Position numbers and translations under genes: made by a program
Shown here: positions 1 through 7,765 of the stretch, one piece after another
Numbering within the stretch: position 1 is the first letter of the stretch
Layout: each line of letters opens with the position of its first letter
Source of the DNA: Nonomuraea muscovyensis
GTDB taxonomy: Bacteria; Actinomycetota; Actinomycetes; Streptosporangiales; Streptosporangiaceae
Direction of reading: 5' to 3'
DNA length: 64,000 nucleotides
Assembly (NCBI RefSeq): GCF_014207745.1
Contig: NZ_JACHJB010000002.1
Location: 930,001 to 994,000 of the forward strand
Notes under the pieces: generated by a model
The model's database searches: none
Told to the model about the DNA's origin: nothing
What the model saw: the letters and a program-made list of their open reading frames with translations, nothing else

Positions 1-1
1 G

Positions 2-406
2 GTGACCATCACGATCAACGGGCATTCGTGGAAGAGCAGGGTCGCCATCATGCGCGGCCGCTACCTGCTCGGCCTGAGCAACGCCAACCGGCAAGCCGCC
101 GGTGTCGTGACCGGCGACGAGGTCGAGGTCGAGCTGGAAATCGATGCCGAGCCTCCTGTCGTGGTCGAGCCCGCGGACTTCGCCCGCGCCCTGGACGCCG
201 ACCCGGTCGCCCGCGCCGCCTACGACCGCCTGGCCTACAGCCGCAAGCGCGAGCACGTGATCGCCGTCGAAAGCGCGAAGAAGCCCGAGACGCGCATACG
301 GCGGATCGAGAAGGCCTTGGCAACGCTGCGGGACCGGGAGCCGGCAAGGGGCTCCGCCACCCGCGCCGAACCAGAGGTCAGGCCCGCTCAAGGCTCTTCA
401 GGATGA
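2..406 (+). CDS. DUF1905 / YdeI-type protein, 5' end outside window
   Basis: C-terminal part of a DUF1905 protein with a YdeI/OmpD-associated tail. The first visible residues (VTITINGHSW, then RGRYLLGLSNANRQAAGV and GDEVEVELEID) are the second half of the DUF1905 barrel. A helical tail follows, with YDRLAYSRKREH and a run of RRIEKAL repeats typical of the YdeI part. Family members usually have about 35 more N-terminal residues, so the GTG at position 2 is probably not the real start and the gene begins before the window. Biochemical function is unknown; the family label (bacteriocin protection) is historical. The region after it holds recombinase debris, so it lies at the edge of a rearranged stretch. 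Confidence 0.75.
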   Translation: MTITINGHSWKSRVAIMRGRYLLGLSNANRQAAGVVTGDEVEVELEIDAEPPVVVEPADFARALDADPVARAAYDRLAYSRKREHVIAVESAKKPETRIRRIEKALATLRDREPARGSATRAEPEVRPAQGSSG

Positions 407-540
407 ACCCGAGGGTCTTCAGCCACGCAACTGCTCACCACCGCCAGCGACAACCCTGACCGGCTGCGCTCCGAAGCCGCCCTGGCGACTGCGGCGCCAG
501 CCACGCCCGGCCGCGTTCGCCATGGTGCTTCCGAGACTAC

Positions 541-858
541 GAAGCGGCGGCTGCGACTCTGGCTCGACGAACGCCCCAACTGGCCCCACCCCTGTTCCTC
601 AACGCCAAGGGCGGAAGGCTGACCACCCGCGCCGCCGGCGGCATCATCGCCACGATCGCCCAGACGGCCGGGCTGGGCGACCTCACCACCGCGCACGTTT
701 TGCGCCACACGCTCGCCACCACGCTGGTCCGCGGCAAGACCGACCTGGTCCTGGTCGCCGAGATCCTCGGCCACGCCCGCCTGGAAACCACCCGCCGCTA
801 CAGCCTGCCCTCCGACAAGGACAAGGAAGAGGTCCTCAACCTGATCACGATCGACCGC
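541..858 (+). pseudogene. Tyrosine recombinase (integrase) C-terminal remnant
   Basis: One frame encodes the catalytic end of a phage-type integrase: an LFLNAKGGRLT-like strand, then HVLRHTLATTLVRGKTDL with the box II H-x-x-R, then AEILGHARLETTRRYSLP with the L-G-H and the tyrosine nucleophile. The DNA-binding N-terminal half and the box I arginine are absent, no start codon or ribosome site fits, and the frame reads on past 858 into unrelated sequence. It is therefore a dead fragment. It could mark an old integration site; I saw no tRNA or direct repeat next to it that would define an attachment site. Confidence 0.75.
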
Positions 859-993
859 TCATCGCGGTTCTACCGCGAAACCGCACTCAAGATCGACTCA
901 TGGCCGGCTTTCCCCGGATCTCGGGACAGGCGGGACCGCAAGCTGCGAGTACCTCGCGCTGCGCCAGCGACTGCCCGGCGAAGGGTGAGCCGC

Positions 994-1437
994 TTATCGC
1001 TCGGCGGGGTGGATGTCGTACGGCTCGGAGTCGTAGACGTAGTAGACGCAGTCGGCTCCAGGGGCGCACCGGCCCGAGTGCACCGCCTTGGACGGGTAGT
1101 ACAGGAAGTCGCCCGCGCCCACCCTGTAGGTCTTGTGGCCCTTGACGTTCCACAGCATCGTGCCGGAGACGCCGACGACGTGTTCGGGGCTGGTGTGCCA
1201 GTGCGGGGCGAACGGCGTACCGGCCTTGAGCGTGAACATCGCCTCCGAAGGGCCGGTCCTCGGGTTGCCCTTCAGTTGCACGAACGTGCAGCCGGGGAGT
1301 CCTTCGCAGGGTGTGCCACGCTTGCCCGCGTGCTTGAAGACGACCCGGTCCTGGGCCGACGCAGGGTCCGATACTGCCGCCGCAGGTCCCGCCGTCATGA
1401 CGGCGAGCGCCGCGGCCGCGATGGCCATCCGAAACAT
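994..1437 (-). CDS. Secreted cupin-domain protein
   Basis: 147 residues. A signal peptide is clear: MFRMAIAAAALAVMTAG followed by an AAA-VS cleavage region. The mature part is a single small cupin with the conserved PHWHTSPEHVVGVSG strand (metal-binding His-x-His and Glu) and a second half with YYPSKAVHSGRC. Two or more cysteines (TPCEGLPGC, CAPGADC) could form disulfides outside the membrane. The start is set by an AGGAG five bases upstream. The enzyme activity or ligand cannot be told from the sequence. The promoter side carries two palindromic operator-like sites, so it is probably controlled by a TetR- or MarR-type repressor that lies elsewhere. Confidence 0.8.
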   Translation of the reverse strand: MFRMAIAAAALAVMTAGPAAAVSDPASAQDRVVFKHAGKRGTPCEGLPGCTFVQLKGNPRTGPSEAMFTLKAGTPFAPHWHTSPEHVVGVSGTMLWNVKGHKTYRVGAGDFLYYPSKAVHSGRCAPGADCVYYVYDSEPYDIHPAER

Positions 1438-1451
1438 ACTCGCTCCTAACT

Positions 1452-1500
1452 GGACTATGGTCCGCTTGTTGGCGTACTCAAACTAACGGACCGCGGTCCG
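1452..1500. promoter_or_regulatory. Two operator-like palindromes upstream of the cupin gene
   Basis: GGACTATGGTCC at 1452-1463 has 4-bp arms, and CGGACCGCGGTCCG at 1487-1500 is a perfect 14-bp palindrome. The second continues into GGATAGTC, which mirrors the GACTATGGTCCG of the first. Both lie within 65 bp of the cupin start, where a repressor would act. The cognate regulator is not adjacent. Confidence 0.55.
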
Positions 1501-1661
1501 GATAGTCAACCCGCCCTGCACCGCGCCGTCGCTATCGCCCTCGGCATTGAATACGCGAGGTCGCCGGGACCCGCGCCGCCCGCCGTGACAGGTGTCCATC
1601 GGCGCGTAGGCGGGGACTTTCGACCGCAGGCGCGCGTGCGGGATGATGATGCGCTGGAGCT

Positions 1662-3068
1662 ATGGCTACCCATCCCGTACGAGTCGAGGCCCGGCTCGAG
1701 GAACCGCTGAACCGGGGCCTCTGGATCGTCAAATGGTTCCTGGCGATCCCCCACTACATCGTGCTCGGCTTCCTGTGGATCGCCTTCGGCGTCCTCACCG
1801 TCATCGCGTTCTTCGCGATCCTGTTCACCGGCCACTACCCTCGCGTGCTGTTCGACTTCAATCTCGGCGTGCTGCGCTGGACCTGGCGGGTGGCCTACTA
1901 CACCTACGGCGCCCTGGGGACCGACCGCTATCCGCCCTTCACCCTCGGCCCGGCGCCGGACTACCCGGCCACGCTGGAGATCGACTACCCCGAACGGCTC
2001 TCGCGCGGCCTGGTGCTGATCAAGTGGTGGCTGCTGGCCATCCCGCACTACCTCATCGTGGGCCTGTTCACCAGCGGCAGCGTCATCTCCTGGCGCGGCG
2101 GCCTGCCTGACGGCGGCGGCGTGCTCTACACGCTCGACTGGGGCGGGCTCATCGGACTGCTGGTTCTCATCGCCGCCCTGTCCCTGCTGTTCACCGGCCG
2201 CTACCCGCACGGCCTCTACGACCTCGTGCTCGGGATGAACCGGTGGGCGCTCAGGGTGGCCGCGTACGCGACGCTCATGACCGACGCCTACCCGCCGTTC
2301 CGGCTCGAACAGGGCGGCCACGAGCTGCCGCGCCTGGAGCCGCCGCCGCAACCGCGACACGCGCCGGTGCGGCACGGCGCCGGTTCGATCGCCGCGATCG
2401 TCGTGGGCGCGCTGCTCGCGTTCGGCGGGATCGGCACCGCCGCGGCCGGCTCGCTCTCGGCGGTGCTCGCCCAGTCCCGCGCCGGCAGCGGCTTCGTCAG
2501 CACGACCAGCGAGCGTGTCTCCACCCCGGCGTACGCGCTGACCACCGACCAGATCGCCATCAGCGGCCAGGGCGTGGAGTACCTGCGCAGCTTCACCGGC
2601 AAGGTACGCATCGAGACGTCAACCGCCGGTAACCCGCTGTTCGTCGGCATCGGTCCCCGGGCCGACGTCGACACCTACCTGAAGGGCGTCGGCCACGACC
2701 GCATCACCCGCCTGACCTTCGGCCCGGGTCCCGACGACACCGCCTACACGTGGCACCCGGGAGGGCAGCCGGCCACGCCTCCCGCCACGCAGACCTTCTG
2801 GACGGCGACGGGGTCCGGGAGCCTCGAATGGGACATCGAGCCAGGTGAGTGGGCCATCGTGATCATGAACGCGGACGCGAGCCCCACGATCTCGGCCGAC
2901 CTCCGGCTGTCCGCCACGCTTCCGTGGCTGGACGGGCTGACCACCTGGTTGTTCGTCGCGACCGGCATCCTGCTGATCTCCGGCGTCGTGCTCATCCTGT
3001 TCGGCATCCGCCTGACCGGAAGCCCCGTCCCTGAGACCACGCACACCGCACCGACGCCCCGCCCCTGA
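1662..3068 (+). CDS. DUF4389 membrane protein
   Basis: 468-residue integral membrane protein with two DUF4389 repeats. Each repeat has a hydrophobic pair of helices followed by an LFTGRYP-type motif: FAILFTGHYPRVLFDF near residue 55 and LSLLFTGRYPHGLYDL near residue 175. A conserved R-W-x-x-R-V-x-x-Y and YPPF element follows each. After residue 220 comes another hydrophobic helix, an extracytoplasmic domain of about 170 residues, and a last helix near the C-terminus. DUF4389 proteins are common in actinobacteria and have no known function. The gene stands alone and converges with the next one. Confidence 0.85.
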   Translation: MATHPVRVEARLEEPLNRGLWIVKWFLAIPHYIVLGFLWIAFGVLTVIAFFAILFTGHYPRVLFDFNLGVLRWTWRVAYYTYGALGTDRYPPFTLGPAPDYPATLEIDYPERLSRGLVLIKWWLLAIPHYLIVGLFTSGSVISWRGGLPDGGGVLYTLDWGGLIGLLVLIAALSLLFTGRYPHGLYDLVLGMNRWALRVAAYATLMTDAYPPFRLEQGGHELPRLEPPPQPRHAPVRHGAGSIAAIVVGALLAFGGIGTAAAGSLSAVLAQSRAGSGFVSTTSERVSTPAYALTTDQIAISGQGVEYLRSFTGKVRIETSTAGNPLFVGIGPRADVDTYLKGVGHDRITRLTFGPGPDDTAYTWHPGGQPATPPATQTFWTATGSGSLEWDIEPGEWAIVIMNADASPTISADLRLSATLPWLDGLTTWLFVATGILLISGVVLILFGIRLTGSPVPETTHTAPTPRP

Positions 3069-3137
3069 AGGCCACTACGGCGGCGACGAGATGCTCCAAC
3101 GCGGCCTCGCCCGGATCCGGCACGGGTCGACATGCCC

Positions 3138-3545
3138 TCAAGCGGCGTCGAGGGCTTCGGTGATCTTGCGGGTCATCTCGGCCATGGTGGGGCTGGGCCG
3201 GCCCTGGTGGGTGCCGGCGGCTGCTTCGATGGCGACGATGACGGTGCTGCGGAAGTTGCCGGCCTCTGCCGGAGCCTGCTGCTTGAGCAGGCTCATGGCC
3301 GCCGTCAGGGCCGGCAGCACGTGATCGGCGAGTTCGGCCACGGACTTGCCGACCAGATTGACGCCCATCGACTTGTCGGCGAGCACGTGCCCGACCAGGC
3401 CGGTGGCGGAGGCCAGGGCGATGGAACCGGTGGTGGCGATCTTGTGGGGCTTGCCGGCGGCATCGGCGGCGGCCAGCAAGGAGACGGCGCCGTAAGCGGC
3501 GGTGCGCAGGGTGAGCTTGTCCTGGTCGGTAAGGGTGATGGACAT
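3138..3545 (-). CDS. Conserved hypothetical protein (135 aa)
   Basis: Small Ala-rich protein beginning MSITLTDQDKLTLRTAAYGA. It has an alternating helical pattern, a glycine-rich hydrophobic middle (TTGSIALASATGLVGHVLADKS) and a C-terminal helix MAEMTRKITEALDAA. There is no signal peptide and no strong membrane helix. I do not recognise a domain. Similar short proteins occur near stress genes in actinomycetes, but I cannot assign a role. The start is preceded by GGGAG at a reasonable distance, and codon use looks like real coding DNA. Confidence 0.6.
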   Translation of the reverse strand: MSITLTDQDKLTLRTAAYGAVSLLAAADAAGKPHKIATTGSIALASATGLVGHVLADKSMGVNLVGKSVAELADHVLPALTAAMSLLKQQAPAEAGNFRSTVIVAIEAAAGTHQGRPSPTMAEMTRKITEALDAA

Positions 3546-3675
3546 GGTGGTGTGCTCCCTTTTACAGCTGTTCTGAAAGTCAGGTGAACGGACGGATGGT
3601 GGAATGCGGTCCGGCTGGTGCCCGGGGTGTCTCGATCGCTGAGGCCAGGTGGGCGTACCGGGCGCGGGCTCGGTG

Positions 3676-4908
3676 TCAGTCGTCGATTGCCTGGTAGAGG
3701 GTGGTCCAGAAGTCGTGGATGAGCCGCGCCGAATCCGGGGTGGTCATGCCGACCTGGGTGAGCAGGGTTCCGGTGAGCTGGTTGTGCGGGTCGGCGTATG
3801 TCGTGGTGCCGGTTCCGCCGTCCCAGCCGAACTGGCCGATGGGGGCGTAGTCGCCGCGGTAGGTGCGCACCGCCATCCCGAAGCCCCAGCCGCCGTGCAG
3901 CCCCTGGCCGTGCGACACATGGATGTTGTTGCGGGCCAGGGCGTTTCGGGTGGCTTGCTGCTCGGGCGTGAGGCGGTTGGTGGTCATCAGCTCGACGGCG
4001 GGCCGGGACAGGATCCGCTGGTTCCCGTGCATGCCGCCATTGAGCAGCATCCGGAAGTAGGCGTGATAGTCGTCGACGGTGGAGACCAGCCCACCGCCGC
4101 CTGACTGGAACGCCGGCGGCCGGCTGTACTGTCCGCTTGCCGCCTCGTCCCACACGATGAACTGTCCGGTCTGCGGGTCGGGGGCGTAGCTGGGCGGCAG
4201 CCGGTCGATCTTGCCGACGGGCACGTGGAAACCGGTGTCCTGCATCCCCAGCGGATCGAGGATGCGTTCGCGCAGGAACGTCTCGAACGGCTGGCCGGTG
4301 ACCCTGGCGACGAGCACGCCGAGTACGTCGTGGCTGATGTGGTATTGCCAGTGTTCACCGGGCTGGCGCATCAGCGGAAGCGTGCCGAGGCGGCGCATCC
4401 ACTCGTCGGGCTCGGGCGCCGGCTCCGCTCCCTGGGTGAAGACGCCCCGCTCGAAAACTGCGGCCATGATCGGAAAGCTCAGCGCCGTCAGATCTATTCC
4501 GAGCCCGAACGTGGAGGTCAGCAGGTCCCGCACGGTGATCGGCCGCCGCGCCAGCACGGTGTCGTCCAGCGGGCTGTCGACCCGCGTCAGCACCCGCCGG
4601 TCGGCCAGCTCGGGCAGCCACGAATCCACCGGGTCGTCCAGCCGCAGCCTGCACTCATCCAGCAGGACCATCGCCGCCGCCATCGCGACCGGCTTGGACG
4701 TGGATGCCATCCGGAAGATCGTGTCGCGGCGCATCGGCGCGCCACCGTCATGGCGCATCGTCCCGATCGCTTCGACGTGCGTCTCCTCGCCCCGGCTGAC
4801 CAGGGCGACCAGACCGGGGATCTTCCCGGACTCGACATGCCGTGCCAGCACCTCGCGCAGTCTGCGCAGCCCTGCTTCTGAGAAGCCGCTGTTGCCCTTT
4901 TCCATCAT
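3676..4908 (-). CDS. Serine hydrolase, class C beta-lactamase fold
   Basis: About 410 residues of the beta-lactamase/transpeptidase-like superfamily (EstB/AmpC type). The nucleophile motif S-x-x-K appears as ASTSKPVA in the first quarter, after the typical IPGLVALVSRGEE opening. The second motif is a Y-x-S (QYHISHDVLG), and an HGGWGFG stretch lies near the C-terminus. There is no signal peptide, so it is probably a cytoplasmic esterase or amidase rather than a secreted beta-lactamase. AAGGAG lies three bases before the ATG chosen here and six before a second ATG at 4905; the longer reading from 4923 would translate the ribosome site and is rejected. It is divergent from the regulator at 5270. 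Confidence 0.85.
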   Translation of the reverse strand: MMEKGNSGFSEAGLRRLREVLARHVESGKIPGLVALVSRGEETHVEAIGTMRHDGGAPMRRDTIFRMASTSKPVAMAAAMVLLDECRLRLDDPVDSWLPELADRRVLTRVDSPLDDTVLARRPITVRDLLTSTFGLGIDLTALSFPIMAAVFERGVFTQGAEPAPEPDEWMRRLGTLPLMRQPGEHWQYHISHDVLGVLVARVTGQPFETFLRERILDPLGMQDTGFHVPVGKIDRLPPSYAPDPQTGQFIVWDEAASGQYSRPPAFQSGGGGLVSTVDDYHAYFRMLLNGGMHGNQRILSRPAVELMTTNRLTPEQQATRNALARNNIHVSHGQGLHGGWGFGMAVRTYRGDYAPIGQFGWDGGTGTTTYADPHNQLTGTLLTQVGMTTPDSARLIHDFWTTLYQAIDD

Positions 4909-5057
4909 GATCTCCTTGCGCACAGTGTTCGATCTGCGAGACCCGTCCCGGCGTGGCGCTCATGGCCTCGGCGAGCTGAAGCTCGGTCACAGGACTCCCT
5001 CCGCGGCGCCACCGGCACTCAACAACGTTCGGGAATCGCTGAACGTCTGCGACGGTA

Positions 5058-5203
5058 CATTGCATTCATAAATTCGTCAACAGACGAAGAAGGTGCATCT
5101 TGCCTGTTAAATCCGGCTTGCTGGACTAGCATTGCAATGACTATGACACTGAATGCAATGGTGGATCAGGATGGACATTGCAATGGGCTGGGTGTGAATG
5201 CAT
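5058..5203. promoter_or_regulatory. Array of CATTGCAATG-type palindromes in a divergent promoter region
   Basis: Five copies or variants lie in 146 bp: CATTGCATTC at 5058, perfect CATTGCAATG at 5130 and 5176, GAATGCAATG at 5151 (the exact reverse complement of the 5058 copy), and GAATGCAT at 5196. They sit between the divergent hydrolase (4908) and the MarR-like regulator (5270), in locally AT-richer DNA. This layout is typical of an autoregulated operator array. No other gene or RNA was recognised in the 361-bp gap. Confidence 0.6.
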
Positions 5204-5269
5204 ACTGTGCAGCGGAGCGTGCCGGGGCGCCGAGCTTCGCGCACGTCGACAGACAGGAGCCAAGCACCG

Positions 5270-5995
5270 ATGCCCGGAGACAGACTGACCGGCCAGGATC
5301 GACAGCACATCGCCGCGTGGCTGGCCGAGGGTCTCGCATACGCGGAGATCGGCCGGCGCCTGGGGCGGCCCGCCTCGACCATCATGCGCGAGGTCACCCG
5401 GAACGGCGGACCCGACGGCTACGGGGCGGACCGGGCGCAGGAGGCCACACGCCATCGTGCGCGCCGGCACAAGCAGACTCAGCCTCCGGCGCCGCCGATC
5501 CCCGACAGCGGCCATGGGCGTGACCCCCAGGCGGTGCAGGACTTCACGCAGTCCTTCACCGATCTTCTCGTCCAGCAGGGCCTGCCCCGGATGGAGGCCA
5601 GGGTGCTGGCCTGCCTGTACATCACCGACTCCGGCGCTCTCACCGCCGCCGACCTGGTCCAGCGGCTTCGCGTCAGCCCGGCGTCGATCTCGCACGCCGT
5701 AGCCTTCCTCGAACAGCAGGGAATGCTCAGACGCGAACGGGTTCCCGGCGCGCGGCGCGAACGCTATGTCATCGACGATGAGATCTGGCTCCCGTCTCTC
5801 CTCGCAGCTCGGCAGATGAACGACGCCCTGGCGGCCGCATCGCAGCGCGGAGCCGAGATTCTCGGGGTCACAACCCCGGCGGGTGCCCGCTTCGAGTCCT
5901 CCGCCGCACTTCTTGTCCTCCTGAGCGAGGCCTTCCGGCAGGTCATGGAGCAGTGGCGGCAGAGCCTGGCCGCCCGGAACGCCGGGCGACAGTAA
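5270..5995 (+). CDS. Transcriptional regulator: IS30-type HTH fused to a MarR/GbsR winged helix
   Basis: 241 residues with two DNA-binding modules. Residues 1-45 (LTGQDRQHIAAWLAEGLAY, IGRRLGRPASTIMREV) match the HTH_38 module otherwise found at the N-terminus of IS30 transposases. From about residue 85 a GbsR/MarR winged helix follows, with ARVLACLYITDSGALTAADL, LRVSPASISHAVAFLEQQG and a wing ERVPGARRERYVI, then a helical C-terminus for dimerisation. Such proteins normally repress neighbouring genes in response to a small molecule. The start is ATG with AGGAG ten bases upstream, and a palindrome array precedes it. The stop overlaps the next frame as TAATG, suggesting coupling to a truncated reading frame. 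Confidence 0.85.
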   Translation: MPGDRLTGQDRQHIAAWLAEGLAYAEIGRRLGRPASTIMREVTRNGGPDGYGADRAQEATRHRARRHKQTQPPAPPIPDSGHGRDPQAVQDFTQSFTDLLVQQGLPRMEARVLACLYITDSGALTAADLVQRLRVSPASISHAVAFLEQQGMLRRERVPGARRERYVIDDEIWLPSLLAARQMNDALAAASQRGAEILGVTTPAGARFESSAALLVLLSEAFRQVMEQWRQSLAARNAGRQ

Positions 5996-6414
5996 TGATC
6001 TCCCGGGTGACGCCGGCCACGCGCGGCCGGCGACGGGCGAAGCCGTCGGTGCGGGCCTCGGTGCAACGGGTCCTGGACAACATGGCCGTGCCTGCTGTCG
6101 TGCTCAACGCGCAGCAGGACCTCATCGCCGCGAACCTCATGGGCCGCGCGCTGTTCGCCCCGCACTTCGAGGCCGACAAGCCGAACCTGGCCCGGTTCGT
6201 CTTCCTCGACCCCCGCGCTCGGGACTTCTACGTCGACTGGCCCCTTGCCCGCAGAATGACCGCCGCGATGCTGCGGCTCGAAGCCGGACGCGACCCGCTC
6301 AAGGACGACCTCACCGCACTCGTCGGAGAGCTCTCCACGCTCAGGAACCCGCGGACAGCGCCCCGCCCACCACGGAAAGCACCTAACCCCCCGCCCTGGA
6401 CCGCCGTGCCATGA
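5995..6414 (+). pseudogene. XRE-family regulator remnant: MmyB-like ligand-binding domain only
   Basis: The frame encodes the sensor part of an MmyB-like XRE regulator (MLTR_LBD): AVPAVVLNAQQDLIAANLMGR, NLARFVFLDPRARDFYVDW and AAMLRLEAGRDPLKDDL are its conserved blocks. The N-terminal HTH that should precede it is missing, and the C-terminal third breaks off into a proline/arginine-rich tail. The ATG overlaps the stop of the upstream regulator as TAATG. The simplest reading is a truncated pseudogene; a translated, coupled sensor stub is possible but unsupported. Confidence 0.7.
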
Positions 6415-6977
6415 GCATCCGCCCGACGTGGCCACCACCCCTGCGAGGCGAAGGGTCCCGTGCCGGGCAGCGGCCGGCACGGGCGGGCAAGACCACCCTG
6501 ATGCGGGTGCGCGCCGGAGAACTACGACCGGACGCGGGCGAGGTACGACGGACCGGCCGGGTCGGGTTCTTCCGGCAGGACGAACCCGACACCGACGACA
6601 TGCGATGGGCCCTCCGGCAGGACCTGCCGATCGGCGCGGCGCACCGGCCCGTGCTGCAGGCCTACACACACGGGCGTCCGGGAAGCCTGGACGAGCACGC
6701 GGATGCGCTGCTCGCCCTGGGGCTGTCCGACCTTGGGGCTGCGATTCGGGAGCCGTCCTACGGGCAGCGGCGCCGGATCGAGCTGGCACGGCTGGTGAGC
6801 GAGCCCGTGGACCTGCTCCTGCTCGACGAGCCGACCAACCACCTGTCACCGATGCTCGCGGAGCAACTGGAGGAGGCGCTGGCCTCCTACCAGGGCGCGC
6901 CGGTCGTGGTCGCCGAAGGCGATCTTCCGGGCGAGCCGGTGCCGGGCCTCCTGCACGTTCAGCTCGGTACCCCGTGA
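6411..6977 (+). pseudogene. ABC-F ATPase remnant (C-terminal nucleotide-binding domain)
   Basis: Homology to the second nucleotide-binding domain of ABC-F proteins (ribosome-protection type) begins inside the frame at AGKTTLMRVRAGELRPDAG. The glycine-rich first half of the Walker A loop and all of the first ATPase domain are lost. The signature is SYGQRRRIELARL (SGGQ altered to SYGQ) and Walker B is intact as DLLLLDEPTNHL. The switch region that should read SHD has become AEGD. The remaining N-terminus is arginine/proline-rich nonsense. This is almost certainly non-functional. Confidence 0.75.
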
Positions 6978-6989
6978 CCGGACAAGGCG

Positions 6990-7029
6990 GCGCCCACCTC
7001 CGGCCACCGAGGTGGCCGGAGGTGGGCGC
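6990..7029. terminator. Strong bidirectional hairpin terminator
   Basis: Perfect 19-bp inverted repeat: left arm 6990-7008, right arm 7011-7029, starting GCGCCCACCTCC and closing through GGCCACC/GGTGGCC. It lies between the plus-strand ABC-F remnant and the minus-strand DoxX gene, which converge here. No long T-run follows, as usual for terminators in high-GC actinomycetes. Confidence 0.8.
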
Positions 7030-7042
7030 TTGGCCGTTGGGA

Positions 7043-7567
7043 CTACTTCAGGTAGGGGTTGCGCTGGACGATCGGCAGGTTGCCGAGTCCGAGCGTGGTG
7101 CCCGCGTTGGCGAGGGCGAGGCCGACGAGGACGATCGAGTAGATGATGTGGTCGTCCATGAAGGGGTTGTTGGGCAGGGGCAGCTCGGCCGCCCACATCA
7201 GGACCAGCATCAGACTGCCGGTGACGGCGGCGATGCGGGTGCCGACGCCGAGAACGAGCGCCAGGCCGATGCCGAGCAGGCCGGCCATGAACAGCCAGTC
7301 AACCCAGACCTGGCCGGCCAGCGAGCTGAATAAGCCGCCGAGCGCGTTCTCGCCGGTGCCCTTGAGGAAGCCGGTCGTAGGACTGCCGCCCTCGATCCAG
7401 GCGCGCTTGGCCGGAGTGGCGAAGCCCCAGCCGAAGGTCTTGTCGAGGAACGCCCACAGGAAGATCCAGCCGATCGAGATCCGGGCGATCGCCCAGACGT
7501 AGTCGACCGGGCGGCGTGCGGCGGTGGCGCTCGTCTCGTTGATGGGCCTGTTGACGGTGGCGGTCAT
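7043..7567 (-). CDS. DoxX-family membrane protein
   Basis: 174 residues with four predicted membrane helices: AIARISIGWIFLWAFLDK, a helix near VWVDWLFMAGLLGIGLAL, AAVTGSLMLVLMWAAEL, and the C-terminal IIYSIVLVGLALANAG. The FLDKTFGWGFATP region and the loop with NPFMDDH are typical of actinobacterial DoxX proteins (thiosulfate:quinone oxidoreductase DoxD-like fold). The substrate is unknown. A DevR/DosR-like box lies about 100 bp upstream of the start, linking it to the arginine deiminase operon that follows on the same strand. Confidence 0.85.
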   Translation of the reverse strand: MTATVNRPINETSATAARRPVDYVWAIARISIGWIFLWAFLDKTFGWGFATPAKRAWIEGGSPTTGFLKGTGENALGGLFSSLAGQVWVDWLFMAGLLGIGLALVLGVGTRIAAVTGSLMLVLMWAAELPLPNNPFMDDHIIYSIVLVGLALANAGTTLGLGNLPIVQRNPYLK

Positions 7568-7667
7568 GACGGCCCCCTTTCTGTGCTGATTCGTCGTCCT
7601 TGTTGTCGCGCCTCAAGCACACCGTCTGCGGCGTTCTGAGAGCAGTGCCGGACGCCCCCAGGGCGCA

Positions 7668-7681
7668 AGGACCTTCGTCCC
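7668..7681. promoter_or_regulatory. DevR/DosR-like box upstream of the DoxX gene
   Basis: AGGAC-CTTC-GTCCC, a 5+4+5 palindrome with one mismatch. Spacing and core match the GGGAC-N4-GTCCC form of the mycobacterial dormancy box. It lies about 100 bp before the DoxX start. Three related sites in the window sit before operons of the same island. Confidence 0.55.
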
Positions 7682-7765
7682 GCCGTGATCGGACGAGCAG
7701 TCCGAAAGGGGCACCCGGTCCGGAACTTCAGCCGCCGTGGGGCAGCGCGCGTTCGTCCTGGATCG

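Noticed and set aside
4909..4923. Longer start (MRKEI) for the serine hydrolase
   Set aside because: The AAGGAG ribosome site would lie inside the coding sequence; the ATG at 4908 or 4905 is better placed.
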